A stretch of DNA of 64,000 bases from Brugia malayi (GCF_000002995.4 NW_025062476.1:3839001-3903000); one strand, 5' to 3'. Positions 35,355 through 50,179 are shown, counted from the stretch's first letter. Made by a program: numbers and translations. The notes: generated from the sequence alone by a model not told the origin.

Positions 35355-38300
35355 ATGGTATTAATTGAAGAAGTCGTTGAAAATACTAGGAAATTAACAG
35401 ATTCTGCAATATACACAAAGAAAGATAAGTGGTTGAAAAGACAAAAAGTAGCAGAGAAGGTTCCATCTGATAAGGTTTTGTTTTATTTAACGGAATAAGT
35501 TTTTTAAGTATTGTTTTTAGGTGTTAGCCTTCCTAAATTTTGTGGTATGCAGATTTTTGATTGATAATCATACACAAACATAACTTAATTCGTATCTTAA
35601 TTTTTATTCAGTATCTTCTTTGTTAGCATGTTTGTCTTGTAACATAGATGTTACGACTACCTTATTAGCATGGATCAAATAATCTAAGATAAACAAATAA
35701 AGGATATTTATATATAAGGAAGATCAGGGGTAGATACTAAAACGAGCAAAGAATAAATTAAAAGATTAGGAACGAAATAAGGTAAAAGGTCATAATCTGT
35801 TTTGCTATTACTTGAATATTTCAGTGGTTTCTTGCATAAATCTATTGAGATAAGAGATTATTATAGGAAAAGTAAAGAAACAAAACAACTTCTTTAGGCT
35901 GTGAAAAACCATTAAAGAAAAAAAGGCAAATTTTATCACATTGAAGTGCAAATGATATTAGCTTTTTTGTCATTTTAGAATTTTTTTCAACTTTTTTTGC
36001 ACCTTATTGCAAATTACATATCAGTAATTATCACTGTTTCAATAATAAACACATTCCAAAGTGGCATTTAAAGCAGAACCATCAAAATAAAGCATTTTAG
36101 CCATAAAAGGGGCAGATTTATCTATGATATCATGTTTCAATTTGTCTATGATGTCATAAACAAATTGATGCAGTCATTATTCATGAAAAGAAGTTTTTTT
36201 TTTTTTTTTCTGAAGTAGTATTTGAGTGAGTGCAGCATAGCTGATTTTAAATTTCAATATTTTTAGTGGAAGTTTGATTATGCTTGTAGTTCAAGTAAGT
36301 GTAGTTAATGAGCACATAAAAAACCAAATATAAATATAATTTTTTTTTTCTAGAAACAACATTTAATAGTCTTTGAAGAATTATATACCTTTTTTTTAAT
36401 CACAAAATTTTTTCAGATGGTTCTAGAAGAGAATAAGTTCACTGAGAAGCAACTTAGACGGGATGGTTTTGCTAACCGAATAGGGAAAAGCAAAAGGAAA
36501 AAGCTGAGGAAGGATGAAACTCTTACAAACAAGAAAGAGCCTGTTACAGAGACCAAAAATGCTAACCAGATTATTCAGAAGGTGAAATAAAATTATTTCT
36601 TAGTTTTCTCTAATAAAACTTTCATCACTAAAATAAAGTAACAGATCAGTATATCGAATTACAATATTATGTTATTTCTGTGTTATGTCATGGATAGTAC
36701 TGTTTGATGTAGTCCAAGTCACCTTCAATATGATCAAAATTTTTACTTCTGTTTCAAAATAAGGGAATTAATTAATATCATTGTATATGCGTGTTTGCAC
36801 TTCTTTTTTTTTTGTATATATTCTAGCTTTAATATAATGTTTGCTGGAACCACTCATTAAGGAAAAATGTTTGTCAAATTATAGGATAGGAATTTTAAAA
36901 TAAAGGAACTCTTATATTTATTAATACTTATACCTTTAGTATACATTTCCTTATCTCATTAGAAATACTTAGTGATAAATTTATTAAACATATTGGTTAG
37001 GATATGTTCAGCTGATTAAAAAATACATACAATTAAAACCTATATTTTTTTCTGAACAGTTGCAGATTCAAGGAAATGTGAGTCCTAAGGCTGTTAAAAG
37101 GAAAAGAAAGCAATCTATGGAAGAGGAAAAGGTAGGGAATGATGCAAAGTTTGAGTTGTTTTTTCATTATTTTCTCAACTTTATTTTCGATGTGTTTTGC
37201 GATGTTTCATATTCCTAGATATTCTCGTTGTAATTTGCTAAGTTAAATTGAGTTTGCTCTTTAATAAGTCTTTCCTTTATTCCGGAATCTCTTCTAATCA
37301 TACTGCACCTTTTATTATTTGACTTCAATTTCAGTACGCTCTTGTGTATTCTAAGATACAGGATAAATTTTACTAATGTCCCCAATGAGGGGCATAGCAT
37401 GGTGCTTTAACTTCCGTGGTGAGCATAAAAAAATTAAAGAATAAGAGCAATGTTTGAAAATTTTAAACAGAGTGAACTATTTTTAGAATGTCTCAACCAC
37501 GCAAAAAATATTGCCTGAAAAGATTCGAAAAAATCGGACAAAAGAAAGGGTAGAAGAGAGCGCAGCAAATTTGAATTCAGAGAAGATGCCTTTATTTGAG
37601 GTGGATTTTTGTTATATAATGCAATTTAATTACATCAGTGACTTTTTGCTACCCTACAAATCTATACCAAACATTCAAAATTGTTATTATTATCACCTTT
37701 CTTGCTGTGATTATCGAATAATACTTTTTTTTTCCTTTTTTAATTTTGTGCATCTTTGATTTCAGAATGATGACGATGTACGTGGAGAAGGCTTTTCTGG
37801 TTTAAACAATGCTTGTTAGTTTTTTGTTTTCGCTATTTGAAATAGTTTTTTGTATTAAAGTCGAATATCACATACAGATGTGGTATTTGAAGTCAAAATT
37901 CTCATTGTGATGAGAGATTGAATTTCAAAAGCTTTCTTGAAATGCAGCCTCAGAAACCTTAAACACTTTTGAAATTAGTACGCTCTTTTGTGCATTCCAA
38001 GACATTTACAAGTTTAATTTTAGCTGAAGGTGATAATAGTGATATGGAAAATGATTGTTTCTCTTCAAGTGATTTATCGGAATCGGATACTAACGATTTG
38101 CCAATAGAGAAAAAATCTCGTAGATTAGAACAGAAGAAGAAAAGTGATGAGTAAGTTGCAATTCGTGGCTGCTAATACTTGCATTAATGCTTTTTTATAA
38201 GCATTTTTCGAGGCTTGTTCTGATTTTGTGGTTATGTAGTAAATATAACTGATACTGTTAGGATGACAAAAAAAGGGAAATTTTTTCCCAGTTCAGTTTC

Positions 38301-41300
38301 ATTTTTATGAAGAAAAAAAAAAAAAAATCATCATAAAAATACATCACTAGGATTTATTCTGTAATGGTTGTATTTGCTTTCTCTAAATGACATCTTGAGC
38401 GGTTTATCGAAGACAAGTTATTATAATAAGTTTTATTTCTGACTTTAGGAAATTTGCTGATGATGAATTGTTACTGAATATTGAAAACGCAGAAAAGTAT
38501 AAGTTACCATCGGTTGAAGAAATCGAAGATGAACTAAAACAGACACCTAATTTAAAAATAATAAAACAGCGTATATCAGATGTTTTCCAAGTGCTTGGTG
38601 ATTTCAAAAATCGACGTGATCCAGATCGGTACATTTATTTGTTTCCCAAAGTAATGATGGTGAAGTTTCCTTCTATGTGCTGGTGCTGCCATTAAAAATA
38701 CTTGCTTCATGTTGAATTATTTTAATCAATTCAAGTGTATGAGTTCTTTTGTAATAATTCAAACGGTATTTTAGTCTGTTCGAAGCATCCAAATGAGGTA
38801 TCATTGGCCTTCTACCTACAATACTTTCTATATAGCTCAAATGCCGTTATGTGTATACTTTTAAAAATGTTTTTAGAAGTCGAGGCGATTATATTTCTAT
38901 TCTAACAAAAGATCTCTGCAGCTATTATGGTTATAATGAATATCTGATTCAAAAATTTATGAGTATTTTTCCGAACGGAACAGAGGTAAGTAATTGTTTG
39001 CTTTATATAACAGTAATAAATATATGAAGTGGTAAGTAAAGTTTTTTATGCTTACTTGGTCACTGTCTTAGTATTTAATGAAGAGTAGTATACTTTGTGA
39101 TGTAAGTGGTGTTACAGCTTTCAGTATATATATATATATTGTACCGTTCCTGCTGTTTTTATATATGCTGTAAGAATAGGATACTTTGATTAAAAATTTT
39201 TCCTGTTGCAGTTACTAGAATTCCTGGAAGCAAACGAACAACCACGACCTGTAATCATACGTTCAAATTCGTTGAAAACTCGACGTGCTGAACTAGCAAG
39301 AAATCTAATCAACAGGTGATCATTTAGTTCAGCCTCCTCAAATCATTTTAAACTATTCCAAATCATTTTGATCGAACATTTGGATTGTCATTTAAGTGAT
39401 AATATTCATGAACAGAATAATATTTTATCAGCAAACGGATATTTTACTTTTTATTTTATTTTAAGGGTTATTTTTTTTTAATTTAATTTTGTGGTAAATA
39501 GTTTATCGTAAACACTCGTTGCCTATCACTAATTTTTATTTTATCAGAGAGAGAAATGTAGCAAAATAATAGTTATTTGCCGAACTAACATTGCTGATTG
39601 GTAGTTGAATTCAAAAAAAAAACAGTATTTTTTTTAAGAGGAATGAATGTCGATCCAGCAGCAGAATGGACTAAAATTGGCTTAATTGTGTACGACAGTC
39701 AAGTTCCTGTTGGTATGCTGCATTTGTTACGCAACATTATTTTAATAAAATCAAATGAAATTAACAAAATTTATTTACATTGTTTGCACAAATTTTTTAG
39801 GTGCAACTCCGGAATATCTTGCCGGACATTATATGCTGCAAGGATTGAGTTCCTTTCTTCCAGTAATGGCTTTAGCACCACGACCGGAAGAGACTATACT
39901 GGATGTGTGTTCTGCACCGGGTGGTAAATCATCACATATTGCAGCGTTGATGAAAAATACTGGAGTCCTTTATGCAAATGATGCCAATGTTAGTTTTTGC
40001 TTTCAGAATCCTAATATATCTTTCATGTTGATAATAATAAAATTAGACGTTATAGTTTGTGAATTTAGGAAAACTGGGCTGCTTTACAAAGTGATTTATT
40101 TTCGTTTTCCAGTAAGAAAGATGAGTGGTGTTAACCTTATTTTTTCTGTTGATTCCTGCAAAATAAATTTCGTTTCATACTTATCCTACCATATGTGTTT
40201 TTATCGATATTTCAACTTATTGTCTTCTAGATGCAACGTTGTCGTGCGGTTATTGGTAATTTGCATCGGCTGGGGGTGAATAATGCAGTTGTCAGCAATT
40301 TAGATGGACGAGAATTTGCAAAGATTATGCCTCAAGGTTTGTTGAATAATGTCCAGGTATTATTAATGCTAGCTAGAGTACGAGCATTGTGTTGCATGTT
40401 TACAGATATTTTACTTCCAATTAACCGCAACAGTGACTATGCCAAAAAATACGAGTAGAATTGGTTAATCTAGCAAAAAAAAAGTTTAGATTTGCAAGAA
40501 TGTAGATCTAATTTAGATTTTAAAAGTTGTTCGACTAGAAACTTCACGTCTTATTTACCAAAAATTCAAGGTTTTGATCGTGTTTTGTTGGATGCACCAT
40601 GCTCAGGAACAGGTGTAATCTGGAAAGATGGAAGTGTGAAAACACGACGTGATAGTCAAGATGTTCAACGGTGTCATACATTACAACGGGAACTGATACT
40701 CGCCGCACTGGATTCTATTAATGCAAATTCAAAAACTGGTGGTTATCTGGTTTACTCAACATGTTCTGTTCTAGTAAGTGTATTGTACTTACTTTTTACT
40801 CTTTGTCTGTATTGTCAACTTTTTGTCTTCAGCGTTCATTATCTCATCTGTCTATGGCTTTTTTAGGTTCTTTTGATTTTCTAAAGCATTTTTCTATTCT
40901 AGTACTTGTTTTTAGCTAAAAGCTTATTGCTGGTGTCTGTTGTACTTTCGTAAATGACAATATCATTTTTTATTATTGTTAACTGAACTGTTTCAGGTTG
41001 AAGAAAATGAAGCTGTTGTAGATTATGCATTGAGGAAACGAGATTGTAAGCTTGTTCCAATGGGACTGGATGTTGGTGTACAGGGATTCACGAAGTTAGT
41101 GTCGTATTTTTTTTTTTTTTTTTCTGTTTTCAGAGATTTTTCTAAAAATTTAAACAATTCAGATTTCGGGAATATCGCTTCCACCCATCACTTTGCCTTA
41201 CTCGGCGATATTATCCACATGTCCATAATATTGATGGATTCTTTGTGGCAAAATTCAAGAAATTGTCAAATTCAAAGTCAGCGGTATGTTACAATGTTTT

Positions 41301-42748
41301 GAATAATCATTTATAGCTATATTTACCAGTTTTTTTCGTATGACAGTTTCAACTGTCATAAAACAAATTTTTTTTTATTGGAAGATTAATAAGGTTTTAT
41401 TTCTGGAATTGGATTTTTTTCTTTGTCTAGTGATTCATTTATTTGGAGCTTTTAATTTTGGAGCTGTTACTTCTAATATATTTGGAGCTGTTACTTCTAA
41501 TATAAAACTTTTTCAGTCATATTTTCAGCTCACTTCTTTCGATTTTTTCAGTTTCTAAAAACTGTATGATTTGAGGCAAATTTGATGTTCTGAAAGTTAA
41601 CGATGCTTTCGTCTTAAAGTTTTTAATTTTCAGAAAAATGCAAACACATCTGACGAACTGAAAGATAAGATTGTTAATACTTCTCAAAGCAAAAGTCCTA
41701 ATAATAATTCAAAGCGAGCACGAATGAAAAGTTAGTATTTCTCATTTTTCCATGACCTTTTTAGGAAGTTAACAATGATTTTTCACTTCATCCCGTTTTA
41801 TAAGAACTTGTGTAAATGCAAAATCGAAATTGCATATTTTGAATAGTTCGAAGAGTATTACCTCCCTAGTAATGCTTTAACATGCAAAAAGTTAAAGAAG
41901 ATATGACCTTACGAAGTTGAAGAAAAGAGCCGTTAAAGCCATTTTAATTTTATTTCAATTTTATTAACATTAGGTAGTTCCGTTTTCAGTGCAGTTAACG
42001 TGCAGTAAAAGTGCTCAGTTGTCATTCTTTAGCATTCTGGAAGAGGTGATTTGACGTTTGCAGTTGTACATTCATTTATTCCTTGTCGAGTTACATTGTA
42101 CTTCTGCAATGCCGAAATGATCATGAAATGTTTTTGCAATATTCATGAAATGTTTATGTTTTCAATGATGCTTCATTTTTCGCTTAATTTTTAGGGAAGT
42201 CCGCAATAAAGAAAAAATCGATTCCGGATGGAATCAGTCAAAAGGTTTATTTTTCTCCATTTTCATTAAAAGTTTTGTAATGTGATATGTTAGCATTGAA
42301 GGATTTGTGGATTTTTTAGAAATATCAGCAAAAGCTTCCAACAGAGAAAATGGAAACCGATAAAAATATATCAGAGAGTGAAGTATCGAAGGTATGTTTA
42401 TTTTCAATATAGCAAAATTAATAATCCAGAACAACGAGAAGTGTATTTCCTCACTTTTGATTTATGAAGAATTCTTTGATTTTAATAAGGGATGCGATTT
42501 ATTATATGGTTTACTCTCCAATCCACTATAAAACTTCCATCTTTAAAGTTGTGTGATTAATGCATTTTTAGGAATTTGCAATTGGTACCATGCCGAATAG
42601 TAAACCAAACAGTATGCCAGAGAAACAAGTCTACAAGAAAAAATTTTTGTCTAATAGATCGAAATCAGGCAAAAGTGGCAAATTTATGGGAATGAAGAGC
42701 AAAAGAAATTTGAAGAAAAAAATTAAGAATAATGTAGCGCATGTCTAA
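35355..42748 (+). CDS. nsun-1: rRNA cytosine-C5 methyltransferase NOP2/NSUN1
   Basis: Nineteen exons join in phase to 741 residues: 35355-35474, 36417-36581, 37060-37131, 37487-37600, 37766-37814, 38024-38150, 38449-38628, 38877-38985, 39212-39315, 39639-39712, 39801-39988, 40231-40336, 40571-40773, 40997-41094, 41163-41283, 41634-41730, 42195-42244, 42320-42391, 42572-42748. Residues 1-220 are Lys/Glu-rich, nucleolar-type. Then come the NOP2 N-terminal segment ([18 protein letters not shown]), [12 protein letters not shown] and the RsmB/NOP2/Sun methyltransferase fold: AdoMet loop DVCSAPGGK (406-414), DAPCSGTG (Cys480) and YSTCS (Cys534), the two catalytic cysteines, ending with [18 protein letters not shown]. 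The tail (about 575-741) is basic. The enzyme makes m5C in large-subunit rRNA and is needed for 60S biogenesis. Exon 1 is supported only by phase and acceptor context; an alternative start is 36417. Confidence 0.95.
36138..36167. repeat. Near-perfect 30-bp hairpin in NSUN1 intron 1
   Basis: CAATTTGT and ACAAATTG flank TATGA-TG-TCATA, separated by single unpaired bases; a stem of 13 pairs with a two-base loop could form in DNA or intronic RNA. A T-run lies just downstream (36189-36209). Confidence 0.6.
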
Positions 42749-43902
42749 TCAATTCATTTATATGAAAGATTTTTCTCATAACATATTTTTCTCTCGTATT
42801 AGTAGTTATAACGATTTATTGGCATTCTGATTAAGTCAATAATCTCATAAGAAATGAATTACTTTCATGTGCAAGAAGCAGAAGACATACAAAGCTCTTC
42901 TTCTATAAAATTATTTTTTAAAAATGAAAAAGGACAGAGATTTTTTTTTAGAATATAATTAATAATTGTAAACAAAGCGTTGATTGGATAATGATATTTA
43001 ATGGATAGCAAAAATGAAATCAATGCTTATGGTTAGAAGAAATTATTGTGCTAGGTGGATTATAGGCACCTTTTGTGAGTTTCTTTCAACAAGAAAATTA
43101 GACCTCCATACTTCGGTGAAAGATAGAATTCCTTATCCATTGAAATCGCTTCAACCGTGATGTTCTTTCTTACCCTATTATGCAAAAACTCACTACTATT
43201 TTGCTCATTTTAAACATTTATTTAGTTCCAATAATTCCTTATGAGCTTTCCGGTTTAGGAAGCTTAAGGTATTCTCAGCGCTATCTGATGAAAAAATAGA
43301 ATTGATAATTTGTTAGTTTTATAATTTTTGATAAGCAAGCATATTTTTATCTATTATTGCTGTTATTATTATTATTATTATTGTTGTTATTGAAGAAGTA
43401 TGCATGTTAAAATTCAATTTCTTATTTTCGCCTCCGGTTTTACTGATTCACTAAATTTTTTTTTTTTTTTTTTCATAGTTTTTTCATAATTTTGATTATT
43501 GTTTGCTGAGAATTTGCTTGCAATAAAAGAAATATTGTTGCAGTGTATTTGAGTATGCATATGAAAATAGAAATTGATTGCATTCATGGAGAACGCAAAC
43601 CAAACGAAAATTTATGTTTTATTATATGCTTTAAAAACTTATCAGAGTCTTATCATCCTTATCAGGTCTCATTTTTTTGCTAATTGACAACTCTAATTTT
43701 GGAATATTCTGAATTGAAACATACATTATTTCAAGTAAATTTTTTCCCCAAAAATTATGTCCTATTTTTAGCAACAATCTTTATCATATATTGTTGCACA
43801 TAGTTATTTTGCAACTTTTTTTTTATCATTTGTCATTTGATTTTTTTTTATTTTATTTTATGCTTAATTTTTATTTCTTGGATCTTTTTTTCCTGTATTA
43901 TA

Positions 43903-43941
<39 letters not shown>

Positions 43942-44389
43942 AATATATTTGATTTCCTGAAAATTTTCATTCTCCTCCATTTCTAGATTCAATAACTATA
44001 ATTGAAAACTTATTTGAATAATTTGCAATTGAAAAATTTTGCGAGACTTTCATAAATTCATATAATTTCGATTTTTATTATATTTTATGCTTATTTTTTA
44101 TTTAACATTTATAATTGAATTAACTCTTTCTAATATATTTTTATATATTTGACAATTTTTTATTCTAATATTTATTCTATCTTATTATTCACATTCCATT
44201 TTTTCTTTCCATAACTTTTTTTTTCCAATGCATATTTTCATATATTCATTATAATTTTAATTCTAATAATGAATTAAAAACGCTTACATAACAATTTGTT
44301 GTCAATAAAAATTAAAAAGAAAAAATTGAAGCGAAAGAAGAAATTATGAATATTATGATAGAATATTGAATGAATTATTCTTTAATTTA
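42749..44389. other. Intergenic, no gene seen
   Basis: AT-rich region between convergent genes. Contains a (TA)n microsatellite at about 43899-43924 followed by a poly-T run, and other T runs (43457-43473). Confidence 0.6.
43899..43924. repeat. (TA)n microsatellite
   Basis: About 13 TA units directly followed by an 18-base T run. Confidence 0.8.
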
Positions 44390-45499
44390 TTAACTATGCC
44401 TAATATAAGCATTTGTTATAGATATATCACCGTGTGAATGAATGATACTATTATCAATATTTGATGGCGACGGTTGATTAAATGCTTGATCACCGGCTGC
44501 ATCATCATTTCCGTAAAAGTCATCCAGAAATTGTGCTACAAACTCATCCGGAAAAAATGACATACCAAGTATTAGTTGCCAGATGATCAGTGGTATCATT
44601 AACTGAATGATAAGTGTAATTGGTGCATTGGTTGTAGTAAATCTAAAGTTTAAAAAATTAAAATCAAAAAAAAGCATACCAAAAAGATTGAACTTTGGAT
44701 TAAATTAATATTTTTAAAATTTAAATAAATAAAATTTATATTAATGCTTAATTCTTTCATTTAAAATTACTAATTAAAATTGAGAAAAAATATGTCAAAA
44801 ATAGGCAAATATAAGTGTTTTATTAATTGTCAAAATTTGTTTGAAATATTAAAATGATCAAAGATTTGAGCCAGTTCAAAAGATTCTTGTTTTTTTTGAA
44901 AAATCGACATTACTTAGTATCCCTCCTCTTTTTTCGAAGTAATTATAAAATTAAATTTTTCTCCTAGTTTTTTTTTTTTTTTTTTTTTTTTACTTTTTAA
45001 AAAATTTAACCAAAATTACTTTACATTTAAATATACAAATTACCATATCATTTTAATACTTTCAACAGCAATTACCACTTCTATTTTAACATTATGCTTA
45101 TAAAAAATTTTAAAAAGGGAAGAAATACACTGAGTAGTTTAAAATTTAACAAAACCATTTGCTTTATATTTTCAATTTATGCACAAATAAAATTTTGAAA
45201 AAATTTTTGCAAGTTTTTCATTGAAATTATTTACATGATAATATAATTAATCATTTTTCCTATGTTTAATTAATTATCATATATCATCTGCCTTACGTCT
45301 TGCTTTTTATTTTTAATTTTAAAAAATTCTAAAATTTTAAAAAAGTGAAATTAAACTTTTTGTCATAACACCGTCCAAATTACAATCAGTTTTTAATAAA
45401 GTAAGTAAATTAGATGGCATACTTATAGAGTAATATAATAATTGTTAAATTTAATGCGACAAATACGAGTAATAATTTCTCGGCAAATGACACCGACAT
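44390..45499 (-). CDS. Small two-helix membrane protein, family unknown
   Basis: Two exons, 45499-45423 and 44642-44390, joined by a GTATGC donor and CTTTAG acceptor in phase 2, give 109 residues. Residues about 8-25 (LLLVFVALNLTIIILLYK) form one hydrophobic helix and about 32-55 (PITLIIQLMIPLIIWQLILG) a second. The remaining half is acidic and polar (FLDDFYGNDDAAGDQAFN) and rich in Asn/Ser/His. The N-terminal helix could be a signal anchor. I do not recognise the family. An AATAAA overlaps the stop codon on the minus strand (44386-44391), so the 3' UTR may be very short. The phase-consistent join and hydrophobic pattern support a real gene; function is unknown. Confidence 0.62.
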
Positions 45500-48179
45500 T
45501 TTCAATGTTCGATTATAACCGACCACTATTAAATGTTTGAATAGAAATAACTTATGGATTACATTTCAAAAGTTTTATAAAAATTTTATGTCTTAATATT
45601 AGTGCTATTTTGTAGCATACAAATGTACATTTGTGTAAATAATATTTTAAAGTTGTATTTACGTGAACAACAAACTTAACTCACGTAATATTATCATATT
45701 TCAAGTATTACTTGATAGCATTATTAATTTTGCTTCTTTTCCTTATATTTTTCACATGTCATATTCATAAAATCTTCCCATCAATGCATGCATTATGTTA
45801 TTTAAAAAAAAAGATTAAAGTTTAAAATAAAAATTAAAATCTAATTTTTATAAATTTTATTCATTTTATTAGAAATTTTGATTTTTGATTAAATCACAAT
45901 TGCATCAATTACTTGATAACATTTCTATCTTTTATCTCGAGATCTCTTCTTTATCATTCCTTATCTTATTCTCATATCATAATATTGATAAGCTGTAAAG
46001 ATTTAGGTAAGCATTTTCGTATTAATTTTATTATGTTTCTTTCGTTTTTTGATTGACCTAAAATTATTAATTTCAATTTTAGTGGAAAATACGATGGTAA
46101 TCAATGATATTTGTAAATAACTATATTTGTTTACTACTCTACATTAGTAGATGATTAAAGATTGTATGAAATTTTTAAGAAATTTCTTCAGTTGTACAAA
46201 TAGATATGTCCATTCAAAGACAGGTTTCTTTTTTTTTTTTTTTAAAAAAAAAAAATTTCTTCTATTCCCTCTAATTACTGAACATTTCGAATAAGAAAAG
46301 TTTTATTCTTTTTTTTTTTAAAAAAAATCTCAAAAGCAATTGAGTCAAATTTAATTGAGTAATTCGATTAAAATGTGAAGTCTAACCACTCATTATTAGG
46401 AAAAATGTGACAGATGAAGAAAAAATAATTCAGTAATCTGACATAGTTAAATGATTGCTGTGACAATGATTGTTTATTATTATAATACGGAAAAGGAAAA
46501 TTGTAAACAAAATAGAAGAAATATTTTAGGTGTCAACAAAGAAACAACAAACTATTTTTTCTTTGAGATATCAATTGATTTGACATAAATAATTTGACAT
46601 TTTCAATAGGCTAACTTAACACTAAATTCAATTCATAGTCAAATATTGCCAAAAAAAATTAAATTAATTTCAATTCTACTTATTATCTAATCTTCAATTG
46701 AAAAATATGAGAAAATTAAAACTAAAAGAAACGAACGAATAAGAAAGATGATAGACGGATTTAACGTACGTAAATGATTTCAAATATAAATGAAACAAGA
46801 AGAAACGTTAATCAATTTAAATTTTTGAACTTATTAGAAAGATAAAATAAAATATTCAGTAAATAATTTAAGATTTATTTTTGAATAATTGATTTTTACA
46901 CAATTAATAATATTGCAATTAGTTTCTTATTCTATCATTTCTGTTTAATTCTTTCGTCCGATAAATGTCGCATAATCAAAACTATGCAAAATTAATTAAC
47001 CATAATGTGTTTTACTAATTAAGTAGCAGAATTATAGTGTAGGATTTATTGCTCTTATCAGTTTGGTTAATGCTACTACTTATCATTGAATTTGAATCCA
47101 GTTTACAATGAAAAACCTGATCCATTAATCAGTTTATCATCTTTTAGCTTTTCATATTCAACGATCGATGATTTAAAAAAAGAAAGGGGAAGAAGAAGAA
47201 ATAGCAATTTGCTTGATTTTCAAGAATTATTAAAGTTTGACAATAAAAGTTTGTTTTTAAATTTTAAATAAAAATAAATTTTAGAAGATTGTTAAAATCT
47301 AATGATTAAAAATTTGTTCTCAAATTTCAAAAAGCATAATTTTTCACATAATAATGTAAATTAATTCATTGAATTTATTAGCATTATATCATTTAAAACG
47401 AAATATGATAATATGTGATAGTTTCCAATTAATTTCTTTTTTTTTAAATTTCTTTTTTCAAATTTCAAAAAAAAAAAAATTCATATCGGTTTTAATTTAC
47501 CACATTGTATGCATCAGAAGAACTATACTATGGTTTAATTACTTCTTACATTTAAGAAATTATATTTCAAAAATCAACTCTTCCTCAGAATTTCAGAAAT
47601 AAAATTGATAATTTTGATTTGATGTGAATTAAGTTAAGTGATCGAGAAAGGAATGCAAATGAAGGATAGAAAATTTTCATTTTTGAAAGTGTTTTTTTGT
47701 TTTATTTAAAAATTATGATAATATTATTAAAAGCATAAACAATTTTTCATATAAAAAATTTTGATTGTTTAAAATGAGAAAAGCAGAAATTGAAATAAAT
47801 TGTACAAAACAAGAATATTATTCAATATTAAAGGAGATGAGATGATAACTGTGCTTGGGATATATATAAAATTAATTTTTGCTTTAATTAACCATCAAAT
47901 TAAGATTTAATCTTTCTCTTTCTTAACATTAAATCTTTTTTCTTCATTTTAAACTCTCTTAATTAAAATTAATTTCATTACAAAATCTTCCTCATTACTT
48001 CGTTATTTTTATTTAAATTTTTTTTTTTTAAGATTTTTTCTTAACGAAGCAAAATTGCATTCAGAAACAGAATGTGTTCATGCGAAATGAAAATTAAAAA
48101 TTAGTTTGCAATTAAAAAATTTTCAATTTCATAGATTTCATTTTCACACATATATATATTAAGGAAATTTTCTTTTTTT

Positions 48180-48184
<5 letters not shown>

Positions 48185-48211
<27 letters not shown>
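48185..48211. repeat. (CT)n microsatellite
   Basis: Uninterrupted CT run of about 13 units. Confidence 0.85.
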
Positions 48212-48212
<1 letters not shown>

Positions 48213-48944
48213 ATATTTTATTAAAATATCTTATAGAAGAGAAATTAGCAATTTTGTACAAAAAGGCAAAAAAAAAAAAAAATAATAATAATAACGAAAA
48301 TTACGGAACTAAAAATTTATGTCAGTGAATAGTTACAATTTAATACTGAAAAAAAAATTCGGAAATTTTTTGAATTATTCAGAAATTTGATAGATTAAAT
48401 TTTTTTTTTTTATTTTTTATATTTCATCCTTTCATTTTTTGCTACTTTTTTTTGTACTTTTTTACTAGTAATTATTGTTTCATGCAATTTTAATTAAGTT
48501 TTAAGTTTAGAAATACTAATTTGATCAGTTAATGGCCAGCAAGAAATATAAAATAATTAAATGCAGTAATAAAATATAAATAATTAATTGCTTCGGGCTG
48601 TATGATTAATTATTCTGGTTTATCACCTACCTGTGGGCAACTGTTTGTAATGCTTTGTTGTTATTCCGGTAAACCGGAAATTCGAGAAAACCTCTCTGAG
48701 GAAACCATTTAATTTTTAATGCATATAGCATAGCATATTGTGGTACTATTTAATTTTTTCCAAAATTAATTCAATTTTTTTCATTTAGATGAAATATTTG
48801 CAAAAAGAAAGAAAAAAACACTTATGAGAAATATTTGGAAAGTTTTATGAATTTCGCTGATTTTTTGACTTGCTTTCATCAGTGGAATGATATAGTTAAG
48901 AGATTATTCGATTATATATATATGAGAGAGAAAAAAAGAGAGAC

Positions 48945-48949
<5 letters not shown>

Positions 48950-48975
<26 letters not shown>
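48950..48975. repeat. (GA)n microsatellite
   Basis: GA run of about 11 units after a GAGAGAAAAAAAGAGAG region; reverse-complement type of the CT run 0.75 kb to the left. Confidence 0.85.
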
Positions 48976-50179
48976 GAGATTGGATTTTATGGCAATGTTT
49001 ACGATTGAAGTTAATGAACAACAACGAAAAGATGTGTGATTTTCTTTTTTATTTTCGTTTGGCTAAAATTTTTATTTTAAAATATTTTACACTTTTTTCA
49101 ATGATAGAATAAATTTTTTTAATTAATAAAAATTGTGAATGAAAATGATTTTTTGGAAATAAATTTCAATAAAAAAAATAAAAATGTTCATGCAATCTAG
49201 CAGGATTAGATAATTGGAACAAAATAAAATAATACAATGACAAATACAAAATGTTTTTTCATTTTTGCTGAAAAAATCAATCATTTAAAAAAAAAAAAAA
49301 AAAAAAAAAACAAATGTAACTTCTGAATGTTCATTTTTTCTTTTGATCTAACTAATTAAGTTGAATAATTGTACTAAAATAAATTATGAGAGATTGATTG
49401 TGATGTCGTCTTAATTTCATTCCTTTTTCCTTTTAAATTATCACAAAAAAAATTAGATTTGAAATTTGAATAAATTAAGAGATCTATCAAATTTTATTAA
49501 AATGCTGTTACAATTAGCACAAGAAATAGGCATAAAACAATTAATATACGCTATTTATAGATTCAATTGTGTAACAGTAAGTAATTTATGAATGTTTGAT
49601 TTCAAATAATACTAATTACATTTTCAAATAATATTAATTGCTTAAATATAATAGAACAGTACATATCTAAAATTTTCGGAATTATTTTGGGATTTATCTA
49701 AGTTTTATCTGTTGGTCAGTAAAATTTTATAGGTCGAACAGTGACATCAAAGGACATTTTTATTATTTATTTGCATTTGTATACTAATTCAAACTGTGCA
49801 AATTGCAATTGAGAATAGCATTAAGATGAATTAATGAATAGAAATGTTCTCGACATGCCGTAATCTCGAGATAACAATCCGATTATTCGCTTCAACAATT
49901 CTGATAATTTATAATACGAGTATTTCTATTTCCGTTTCCGAAATTTAAATTATGCTTATGAAATTTGAATTATGCTTCTTTATGGGATTATTCAACATAC
50001 GATGCTTTTATTTTATTGTTGAATTTTTAAATAAATTAAAGTGCTACCTATCTTTTTATCAAAAAAAAAAAAAAAAATGCCTCCACTATTATACTTAATT
50101 TAAAAATTAAAATGGTTTCTTTCGTTGTCTTATAAAAAAAATTCATCAAATTTTGACGTTTTATTATAAAATTAATTTC

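Larger units (their letters stand above)
45500..50179. other. Intergenic, no gene seen
   Basis: About 4.7 kb, extremely AT-rich, with CT (48185-48211) and GA (48950-48975) microsatellites and poly-A/T runs (46228-46257, 49287-49310). Short open frames at 47086-47271 and 47369-47602 show low-complexity composition and no splice context. Confidence 0.6.
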
